Assembly (NCBI GenBank): GCA_002477565.1
Contig: DLQL01000028.1
Location: 1 to 48,287 of the forward strand
From: Flavobacteriaceae bacterium UBA7433
GTDB lineage: Bacteria; Bacteroidota; Bacteroidia; Flavobacteriales; Flavobacteriaceae
Direction: 5' to 3'
DNA length: 48,287 nucleotides
A program made the position numbers and the translations under genes. This document shows positions 41,274 through 48,287 of the stretch, one piece after another; position 1 is the stretch's first letter; the number at the start of each line of letters is the position of its first letter. A model generated the notes under the pieces. The model searched no databases and was not told the origin of the DNA. It saw nothing but the letters and a program-made list of their open reading frames with translations.

Positions 41274-42515
41274 TTCCAACATACGTTCCAAGGCCATTCC
41301 TCTAGATCCTTTGATCAAAAAAGAACCTTTTTTGTTGGGCTGAAAGGCATTTTTAAAAACTTCAAAAGTCGTGTAGGTGATTGCTTTTGAAGTTTTTGTT
41401 TTTGAAAATTGTTCGCCGATGAGGTGAATTTCGTCAAAGTCAAAAGCAATGGCGGTTTCTGCGATGCGTTCGTGTTCGGCCTTGCTTGCAGTTCCCAATT
41501 CAAACATGTCTCCCAAAACCACTGTTTTATAGGTGGCTTCTAGTTTTTGAAAGTTTTCAAGTGCAACTTCCATACTGCTAGGATTTGCATTGTAAGCATC
41601 TAAAATAATTGTTGCGTTTCCCTTTTGTAAAATTTGAGACCTGTTGTTGGTGGGGATGTATTTCTCAATAGCTTCTTTGATGTCTTGAGAGGGAACTCCA
41701 AAGTGATTTCCAATTGCAATGGCAGCTTGAAGGTTTTGAAAGTTGTAATGTCCGATCAAATGACTTTGAATAGAGTTTCCTTGATGATTTACGCTTACAA
41801 AGGGAGCTACATCCTTCAGGGTTGCATGCGTTCCGAAGAAATAGCGTTTTGTCCCTTTTGAATTTTCTAGTTGCAAAGGGTCATTCGAATTGACAAAAGC
41901 TTCTTTTTTGTTTTTTCTAAGGTAGTCATAGAGTTCTGACTTTCCTTTTATGACACCAGACAAGCCTCCAAATCCCTCGAGGTGCGCTTTTCCGAAATTG
42001 CTAATGTATCCATAATCGGGTAGGGTCATTTCGCATAAGAACGCTATCTCTTTTTGATGATTGGCACCCATTTCTACAATGCCCATTTCTGTGGATGTAG
42101 TAAAGGAAAGAAGGGTGAGGGGAACCCCAATGGCATTGTTCAAATTACCAACAGTTGCGGCGGTTTTAAACTTTTTGGAGAGAATGGCATGCAGCAGTTC
42201 TTTAGTGGTTGTTTTTCCATTACTGCCCGTCAGGGAGATGATGGGAATTCCGAGCGTGTTTCTGTGATGTGTTGCAAGATGTTGCAAAGTTTTTAAAGCG
42301 TTGTCTACCAGTATTACCCGAGGGTCGTCTGTTGAAAGTTGTTCGTCAACCACAGCGAAAGAAGCGCCTTTTTTCAAGGCTTCTAACGCAAAATTATTTC
42401 CGTTAAAACGGGCTCCTTTCAATGCGACATACATACTCCCTGGATTGATTTCACGACTGTCAGTACTGATTCCAGAACACTGTTTGTAAAAAGAGTACAG
42501 GATGGAGATTTCCAT
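41262..42515 (-). CDS. murF: UDP-N-acetylmuramoyl-tripeptide-D-alanyl-D-alanine ligase
   Basis: MurF adds D-Ala-D-Ala to the UDP-MurNAc-tripeptide, the last cytoplasmic step of peptidoglycan precursor synthesis. The ATP loop LTGSNGKTTTKELL is at 95-108; GIVEMGANHQKEIAFL and ILDAYNANPSSMEVAL are the usual central and C-terminal motifs, and LGDMFELG follows. At 417 residues it is slightly shorter than E. coli MurF (452). ATG 42515 fits. A terminator separates it from gldJ upstream, so it is probably transcribed alone; its end overlaps the convergent kinase gene by 12 bases. Confidence 0.96.
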   Translation of the reverse strand: MEISILYSFYKQCSGISTDSREINPGSMYVALKGARFNGNNFALEALKKGASFAVVDEQLSTDDPRVILVDNALKTLQHLATHHRNTLGIPIISLTGSNGKTTTKELLHAILSKKFKTAATVGNLNNAIGVPLTLLSFTTSTEMGIVEMGANHQKEIAFLCEMTLPDYGYISNFGKAHLEGFGGLSGVIKGKSELYDYLRKNKKEAFVNSNDPLQLENSKGTKRYFFGTHATLKDVAPFVSVNHQGNSIQSHLIGHYNFQNLQAAIAIGNHFGVPSQDIKEAIEKYIPTNNRSQILQKGNATIILDAYNANPSSMEVALENFQKLEATYKTVVLGDMFELGTASKAEHERIAETAIAFDFDEIHLIGEQFSKTKTSKAITYTTFEVFKNAFQPNKKGSFLIKGSRGMALERMLELFD

Positions 42516-42535
42516 AGCTTTCTGTTGTTCGGAAC

Positions 42536-42565
42536 TAAAAACCTCACTAAAATTTAGCGAGGTTT
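42536..42565 (-). terminator. Rho-independent terminator after gldJ
   Basis: aaacctc (42539-42545) pairs with gaggttt (42559-42565) and the stem extends inward with one G-U pair to about 12 bp around a minimal loop. On the minus strand a T run follows. It separates gldJ (stop 42592) from murF (start 42515). Confidence 0.85.
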
Positions 42566-42591
42566 CAAATTCCTTAGTTTATTTTAGGAGG

Positions 42592-44238
42592 TTAGTTGTT
42601 AAACCTTTTTTTTGTTTGGTTTGAGAAGTTTCCTAATTTATCCAAAGCACAACGGAAGCCTATAAAGTCCATTGCCATGTGTTGGGGAAGAAATCTTCTT
42701 TGGGCTGGATCGAGCCAAAATTGTCGATCTTTCCAAGATCCTCCTTTATGGACCCTTGTTTTGTTTCCAATAAGTGTCGTTCTTCTCTTGTCGTCATTTT
42801 CAATTTGGTAGGAGTTAGTTTCGTTATCGTACGTTTTTTTAACCTCTAATGGAGAGTTGTACATTCTGGGTGGTGATTTTGAGTCATAAGATATTTTAGA
42901 GTACTCTCTTGAGTGAATCAATTCTCCATCACCTACATCTGAATTGTCCGATTTTTTGTAGTTGTATCGGGATACGATGTCTATTTCTTCGATGGGTTCG
43001 TATTCGATTTCTCCAGGTTGAGATCTGCGTTTCAATTTTCCATTTGGCAGCGTGTCTACAAGGGTGTTGTTGTCTGCAATAATCATTTTTCCGTCTCGAT
43101 CAATCTTTTTCTTTAAGAAAACATTCCCTCTGGTATAATTGAAGTCATTTAGTTCACTGTCAATAATTGGTCTGTAAACATCGAACACCCATTCGGAAAC
43201 ATTTCCTGCCATGTCATAGAGTCCATAAGCGTTTGGTGGGTAGGATTTTACTTTGTTTGTAATGGCAGCACCATCATTACTCCAACCTGCGATTCCACTG
43301 TAATCTCCTTTGCCAATTTTAAAGTTGGCCAATTGATCTCCTGCCTTTTGGAATGTGTTGTTGCGGCTGTATTTCCCTCTCCAAGGGAATTTTTTACGCC
43401 CTTTTATGTTGTTGTATTCTCTGTTTTGTGTCAAGGCTTTTGCGGCGTATTCCCATTCTGCCTCTGTGGGAAGTCGGAATTTGGCATACAAGATTCCATC
43501 ATTGGGTTTTACATGTCTTCCTTTGTAAAGATTTTTGGTGTAGATGGCCGTGTCTCCGTCAAACAATAGTTTTGGGTTTAAGTAATACATTTCGGTGTTG
43601 AAATGATTTTTTCCTTCCACTTTGATAGATTTTTCTCCAAATAAACTTTTGAGGACACCGAGGTCCATCAGTATTTTCTCGTTGACCCGGTCCGTCCTCC
43701 ATTCACAATAGTCATTAGCTTGCAACCAATTTACACCTACAACAGGGTAGTTTGCATAGGCTGGATGACGAAGGTAGGTGTCTGTTAAAGATTCGTTGTT
43801 TCCCAATTGATTTCTCCAAACCAAGGTGTCGGGCAAGGCACTTTTGTAGATAAGGCTGTTGTTGTTTTTTGGAGGAAATACACGTTGTAGCCACAACAAA
43901 TAAAATAAATATTCAGAATTGGTAACTTCAGTTTCATCCATGTAAAACGAATTCAGTTGAATGCGTTTGGGAGTTGTATTCCAGTCGGCCATAATATCCT
44001 CTTCAACAGCACCCATCGTAAAGCTACCGCCTTCAATAAGAACCATCCCCTCTGGTGTTTCTTGGTTTTTGTAATTGGTTTCGATTGCAAAATTCCCATA
44101 GGCAGGATCGTTGTAATTCCAGCCTGTAAGAACGGAGCGATTTGTAGTGTTCTGAGACGAGTCAAACAAGCTGCATCCCGTCAAACAGGTAAAAATTAAA
44201 CTTGCCGTTAAAATTCTAAATTTTAAAAAAACATTCAT
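42592..44238 (-). CDS. gldJ: Gliding motility lipoprotein GldJ
   Basis: GldJ is an outer-membrane lipoprotein needed for gliding and for stability of GldK/type IX secretion components in Flavobacterium johnsoniae. The sequence has a lipoprotein signal (MNVFLKFRILTASLIFTCLTGC, lipid Cys22) and an FGE-sulfatase/SUMF1-type domain: IEGGSFTMGAVEEDIMADWN, FYMDETEVTNSEYLFYLLW, RLPTEAEWEYAAKA, PNAYGLYDMAGNVSEWVFDV and near the end VHKGGSWKDRQFW with FIGFRCA. The region 370-470 is more polar and variable. The length (548) is near that of F. johnsoniae GldJ. It lies divergent from porU, the same order as in F. johnsoniae. Confidence 0.95.
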   Translation of the reverse strand: MNVFLKFRILTASLIFTCLTGCSLFDSSQNTTNRSVLTGWNYNDPAYGNFAIETNYKNQETPEGMVLIEGGSFTMGAVEEDIMADWNTTPKRIQLNSFYMDETEVTNSEYLFYLLWLQRVFPPKNNNSLIYKSALPDTLVWRNQLGNNESLTDTYLRHPAYANYPVVGVNWLQANDYCEWRTDRVNEKILMDLGVLKSLFGEKSIKVEGKNHFNTEMYYLNPKLLFDGDTAIYTKNLYKGRHVKPNDGILYAKFRLPTEAEWEYAAKALTQNREYNNIKGRKKFPWRGKYSRNNTFQKAGDQLANFKIGKGDYSGIAGWSNDGAAITNKVKSYPPNAYGLYDMAGNVSEWVFDVYRPIIDSELNDFNYTRGNVFLKKKIDRDGKMIIADNNTLVDTLPNGKLKRRSQPGEIEYEPIEEIDIVSRYNYKKSDNSDVGDGELIHSREYSKISYDSKSPPRMYNSPLEVKKTYDNETNSYQIENDDKRRTTLIGNKTRVHKGGSWKDRQFWLDPAQRRFLPQHMAMDFIGFRCALDKLGNFSNQTKKRFNN

Positions 44239-44437
44239 TCTTAAAAAAGGGTTGATTATTTGATATGCTTTGCAATTTACAATATTTATGGATTCTCACA
44301 ATTTTTTAGAGAGAAATAGCCTCTCGTAATGATTTTTTCTTGGTTCAAAGTTCCATTGGCATATTCCTATTTTAAGTGTTATATTGCGTACGATTATCTG
44401 AATTCTTGAATTCGGTTTTTTTTTACAAAAAATAGAC
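44239..44437. promoter_or_regulatory. Divergent gldJ/porU intergenic region
   Basis: 199 A/T-rich bases separate the two start codons. It must contain both promoters, but I find no pair that matches the consensus fully; TATATTGC near 44382 (plus) is the nearest -7 candidate for porU. No reading frame or hairpin stands out. Confidence 0.35.
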
Positions 44438-47400
44438 ATGAAATTAAAAAGGCTACTGATATTTATCATCACATGTTTGTCGCTCCAGGGTTTTTCTCAG
44501 ACAAAGCAAACAAAATCTTTTGAATTGAATTGGAATTTGTCTGCCCAGTTAGCGCTGCCCAACGACAAATCGAATCTGTATCCATTGGTACAGAACAATT
44601 ATATAGATGCCAAAGGACTTCCTGCCTTCGATGTTCAATGGGAGGTTGCTGAGAAAAGCAACGTGGTAGATTTTCGTTTGAAAAACCTCAGGTATGAATC
44701 CATAGATATCGGAAAGTACACTTCTTTGGCGGGACTAGAAATCCCTGTCGAATTGTCACCTAACTTCGTCATCTCCAAAGGAGGGGAGCACTACTATGCA
44801 TTGCTGTCCTTGACGCCGCTGGTCAGGTCTGCTAACAAGGTAATGCGATTGGTTTCTTTTGAATTGGAATACGAATTGGGTAGTAGACGGAGTCGCAGGT
44901 CCGCAACCTTGGTAGAAGATTCTGTTTTGGCCAACGGAACTTGGTATAAATTTGCGGTGGACCGTACGGGGATTTTTAAATTGAATTCAAGCTTTTTACA
45001 ACAATTGGGAATTGATGTTTCCTCATTAGACCCCAGAAATATACGAATTTATGGAAATGGTGGTGCCATGCTTCCTCAATTGAATAGTTCGTTTCGACAT
45101 GAAAACTTGCAAGAAAATAGTGTTTACGTATCAGGAGAACAGGACGGTGTTTTCAATTCCAACGACTTTGTTTTGTTTTATGCTGTAGGTCCGGACGATT
45201 GGGAAACGAGTTCGGAATCCAACATTACTCATCGTAAGAATAGGTATTCAGACCACGCTTTCTATTTTATTTCGGTTGACAACGGAATCGGAAAACGCAT
45301 CTCTTCTGCTTCCGTTTTAGAAACGGATGCGACGGATCAGATTTCTTCTTTCAAAGATTTTGTTTTTTACGAAAAAGATTTGACCAATTTATTTGGCTCC
45401 GGCCAAGAGTGGTTCGGAGATTCTTTTCAAATTAAAAATACGAGAAACTATTCCATAGATTTTCAAAACTTAGACACAAGCAGTGAAGTCTTGTTCCGCA
45501 TAAGAGCTGTTTCAGAATCTTCATCCACTTCTTTGATGAACGTTCAAATAGACGGGCTTTCTTCTTTTGACATCAACTTTGCTGCGATTAACGGCAACTC
45601 TTATGTAAGGGCCTCTGCAACAACCAAAGAATTTTCAACGAACTTAATAGATGGGGATATAGACTTGGCAATTTCTTACAACAACAACGGAAATCCCTCA
45701 GCTGATGCGCATTTGGACTATATTGAGGTTATTGGAGACAAACTTTTGATTGCAAACGGTGATCAGTTTTCTTTTCGAAACTATCTGTCTAAAACAAGTG
45801 GTAAGGTCTTGGAATATGAGATTGCCAATGTTGAAAATATTGATCGTGTCTGGGACGTGACAGATTTTCTCAACCCCAAAAAGATTACAAACCAAAGCGA
45901 ATCGAACGATGGTTTTCGTTTCAAAGCCAATTCTGGCGTGCTGAACGAATACGTCCTTGCAAGCAGTTCTGATTATTACGAGCCTACACTTTTGGACAAT
46001 TCCATCGTCGAGAATCAAAACCTACATGGATTGAAAGACATTCAGTACCTTTTGATTACCAAAAAAGAATTTATCTCCCAAGCACAAAGATTGGCAGCTC
46101 ACCACAATGCCAATTCTGGATTGAGTACCCAGGTTGTTGATTTGGAGCAGGTGTACAATGAATTTGGTTCTGGGTCTAAAGACATTACTGCGATTCGTGA
46201 TTTTGTAAAATTTCTGTACGACAATGCGAGTACACCAGAAGCCAAAATAAAGTACCTCTGCTTGTTAGGAGATGCTACTTATGATTACAAGGACACCGGC
46301 AGAACTCCGAACAACAACAATATCGTGCCAAACTATCAAGCTCCCGAAAGTTTCAGTTTGGTGTATTCCTATGCAACGGATGATTTTTACGGAATGATGG
46401 ATGCCAATGAAGGAAATCTCAACAGCACGGACCGACAAGATGTCGCTACGGGAAGAATATTGGCTTCTAACTTACAAGAACTCACCAATGGAATTGATAA
46501 GATTTTAAATTATCACAGCACTGCTTCTTTGGGGGCATGGAGAAACCAATTGACTTTGATGGCGGATGATTTGAAAACTCGTTCCGAATCTGTTTTGCAA
46601 GGAGATATGGAATACATTGCAGATTTGATCAAAGTAAACAAGCCACAATACAATATCAAAAAACTGTACGCAGATTCTTTTGTACAACAATCGAGTTCGG
46701 GAGGAGATCGCTATCCGGAACTCAATATTGCCCTGTCGGACATCGTTGAAAAAGGAAGTTTGTTGATTGACTATTTCGGGCATGGAGGGGAACTAGGATT
46801 GGGACACGAACGCTTTTTGGAAGTTTCAGAAATTAGAGAGTGGAGTAATTTCAACAAATTACCGTTGTTTATAACAGTTACCTGTGATTTTACTCGATTT
46901 GACAATCCCTCAAGGATAACTGCAGGTGAGGAGATGCTTTTAGATGCTAATGGAGGTGCTGCCAGTTTGATTTCAACAACAAGAGAGATCTTTATCAATT
47001 ACGGACGCTCTTTTAATAGAGACCTGATTTCAAATCTTTTGGACTACAACTCCGATGATTATACCATTGCTGAAGCATTGATGGCAACTAAAAACTCAAA
47101 ACCCTCTATTGGAGGGCAACATTATTTTATCTATTCTTTTGGAGATCCAGCCATGAAATTAGGTAGGCCTTTGCCAAATATTCAACTCACCAAAATCAAT
47201 GACAAAGATGTTTCGGTTTATAGAGACACCCTAAAAGCCCTTTCAAAAATAAAATTGGAAGGAGTTGTTTCATCGCTTGCTGGGGAGGTACTCAGTGATT
47301 TTGAAGGAACCTTGACAGCCTCAATTTTTGACAAAGAAATTGTAAAAACAACTTTGGACAATGATGACTTTGGCGTTACCATGAATTTTGATGTTCAGGA

Positions 47401-48256
47401 GAGTAAAATATTCAACGGAAAATCCGCGGTAAACAATGGCGTGTTTAGTTTGGAATTCGTAGTTCCAAAAGACATCAAACTGTCTTACGGGACATCCAAA
47501 ATAAGTTTGTATGCTGAAGACCAATTAAATAGCAAGGGAGGATTCGATTTAGAGACCATCATCGGAGGGATTGACGAAAATGCTGAAAGTGATACGCTGG
47601 GTCCAGAAATATCACTGTTTTTGAATGACGATTCCTTTGTCAATGGTGGAAATACCAATGTCTCACCAAATTTAATCGTTCAATTGTCTGACAACAATGG
47701 AATCAATACCTCTTTGGGCGCTATTGGTCACAGTATTGTTGCCATTTTAGATGCAGACGACAGCAATCCCATTCAACTAAACGAGTATTACGAATCCGAT
47801 TTGGGAGACTTCACAAAAGGGCGTTTGAACTATAAATTACGAGAATTGACACCCGGAGCCCATGTCCTAAAAGTTAAAGCATGGGATACGCACAACAATT
47901 CATCTGAAGAAACGCTAGAGTTTACGGTAATCGATGAGAATTCTTTTTTGCTTGAAAATGTTTTGAATTATCCAAATCCATTTATCAATTATACAGAGTT
48001 TTGGTTCAACCACAACAAGCCCAACACTTCCCTAGATGTAAATGTTTTTATTTTTACAGTCAACGGAAAATTGGTAAAGTCAATCAGCCAGACGGTTCAA
48101 ACCAGTGGAGGTCTTTCGAGATCCATCAGCTGGGATGGAAAAGATGACTATGGACAAAAAGTGGGAAAGGGAGTCTATGTGTACAAACTCGAAGTGACAG
48201 ATTCAGGTACAGGCGTTGCTGCCGAAAAATACGAAAAATTGGTTTTGTTACAATAA
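44438..48256 (+). CDS. porU: Type IX secretion system sortase PorU (1272 aa)
   Basis: PorU is a gingipain-like cysteine peptidase at the cell surface that removes C-terminal signal domains from T9SS cargo and attaches them to the outer membrane. A signal peptide (MKLKRLLIFIITCLSLQGFS) is followed by a ~500-residue N-terminal region, the peptidase C25 domain (about 530-910) with catalytic His782 in DYFGHGGELGLGHERF and Cys816 in FITVTCDFTRFDNP, and a C-terminal FlgD-Ig-like region ending in VYVYKLEVTDSGTG. The His-Cys spacing of 34 is that of gingipains. PorU is not itself a normal type IX substrate although its end resembles CTDs. The gene is complete and ends 31 bases before the window edge; PorV is commonly the next gene. 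Confidence 0.96.
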   Translation: MKLKRLLIFIITCLSLQGFSQTKQTKSFELNWNLSAQLALPNDKSNLYPLVQNNYIDAKGLPAFDVQWEVAEKSNVVDFRLKNLRYESIDIGKYTSLAGLEIPVELSPNFVISKGGEHYYALLSLTPLVRSANKVMRLVSFELEYELGSRRSRRSATLVEDSVLANGTWYKFAVDRTGIFKLNSSFLQQLGIDVSSLDPRNIRIYGNGGAMLPQLNSSFRHENLQENSVYVSGEQDGVFNSNDFVLFYAVGPDDWETSSESNITHRKNRYSDHAFYFISVDNGIGKRISSASVLETDATDQISSFKDFVFYEKDLTNLFGSGQEWFGDSFQIKNTRNYSIDFQNLDTSSEVLFRIRAVSESSSTSLMNVQIDGLSSFDINFAAINGNSYVRASATTKEFSTNLIDGDIDLAISYNNNGNPSADAHLDYIEVIGDKLLIANGDQFSFRNYLSKTSGKVLEYEIANVENIDRVWDVTDFLNPKKITNQSESNDGFRFKANSGVLNEYVLASSSDYYEPTLLDNSIVENQNLHGLKDIQYLLITKKEFISQAQRLAAHHNANSGLSTQVVDLEQVYNEFGSGSKDITAIRDFVKFLYDNASTPEAKIKYLCLLGDATYDYKDTGRTPNNNNIVPNYQAPESFSLVYSYATDDFYGMMDANEGNLNSTDRQDVATGRILASNLQELTNGIDKILNYHSTASLGAWRNQLTLMADDLKTRSESVLQGDMEYIADLIKVNKPQYNIKKLYADSFVQQSSSGGDRYPELNIALSDIVEKGSLLIDYFGHGGELGLGHERFLEVSEIREWSNFNKLPLFITVTCDFTRFDNPSRITAGEEMLLDANGGAASLISTTREIFINYGRSFNRDLISNLLDYNSDDYTIAEALMATKNSKPSIGGQHYFIYSFGDPAMKLGRPLPNIQLTKINDKDVSVYRDTLKALSKIKLEGVVSSLAGEVLSDFEGTLTASIFDKEIVKTTLDNDDFGVTMNFDVQESKIFNGKSAVNNGVFSLEFVVPKDIKLSYGTSKISLYAEDQLNSKGGFDLETIIGGIDENAESDTLGPEISLFLNDDSFVNGGNTNVSPNLIVQLSDNNGINTSLGAIGHSIVAILDADDSNPIQLNEYYESDLGDFTKGRLNYKLRELTPGAHVLKVKAWDTHNNSSEETLEFTVIDENSFLLENVLNYPNPFINYTEFWFNHNKPNTSLDVNVFIFTVNGKLVKSISQTVQTSGGLSRSISWDGKDDYGQKVGKGVYVYKLEVTDSGTGVAAEKYEKLVLLQ

Positions 48257-48287
48257 ATGCATTCTTTTTTAGTTAATATAAATTAAA

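Overview
This window is a contiguous piece of chromosome from a member of the Bacteroidota, very probably the Flavobacteriaceae. Four things point there: (i) gldJ and porU sit back to back, a pair specific to gliding and type IX secretion; (ii) several families are largely restricted to this phylum (DUF3822, DUF4494, the START-like domain protein, the short MenE, the LysM/periplasmic-binding fusion); (iii) many start regions carry the TTG-N17-23-TAnnTTTG promoter of Bacteroidota primary sigma factor, and I see few convincing Shine-Dalgarno sequences; (iv) the base composition is moderately AT-rich. I cannot name the species. Nearly all the DNA is coding, and I found no phage, transposase, CRISPR array or rRNA operon.

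Layout. 1-2983: the end of a DUF285 repeat lipoprotein, tRNA-Met(CAT), a START-like protein, a class IV aminotransferase, a YqgE/AlgH protein and HU. 3165-6645: a leftward run of a small NadR-like ATPase, recQ and fmt. 6796-11253: DUF493, then three periplasmic peptidyl-prolyl isomerase-type genes in tandem ending with surA. 11272-13371: leftward rsmD, DUF3822 and a membrane protein of unknown role. 13476-20966: a RecD-like helicase, lipA, DUF4494, DUF1853, a Sua5/YrdC threonylcarbamoyl-AMP synthase, a GT2 glycosyltransferase, a solitary HsdR N-terminal nuclease domain and holA. 21262-28546: mnmA followed by menaquinone genes menA, menC and menE, interrupted by a small cysteine/histidine protein, a methionine-rich outer-membrane protein and a CPBP protease. 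28598-35198: a DEDDh exonuclease, then a leftward peptide-use cluster (dipeptidyl peptidase IV, two POT transporters, a periplasmic thioredoxin-like protein). 35386-48256: gamma-carbonic anhydrase, guaA, a LysM/periplasmic-binding protein, a CpsB/YwqE-type phosphatase, an N-acetylglucosamine-kinase-like protein, murF, gldJ and porU.

How the genes fit together. Much of the window concerns the envelope: SurA-type chaperones for outer-membrane proteins, PorU and GldJ for type IX secretion and gliding, MurF and the GlcNAc kinase-like protein for peptidoglycan, and DPP IV plus POT transporters for growth on peptides. The rest is core information processing (fmt, recQ, holA, mnmA, rsmD, guaA, Sua5) and cofactor synthesis (lipoate, menaquinone).

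No part of the window is clearly a new defence or mobile system. The least explained parts are the Cys/His protein plus Met-rich barrel at 23429-25126, which looks like a metal-handling pair, and the DUF3822/membrane-protein pair at 11814-13371, which may resemble the actin-like and pilin-like parts of type IV pilus or type II secretion machines. Both ideas are inferences from sequence appearance.
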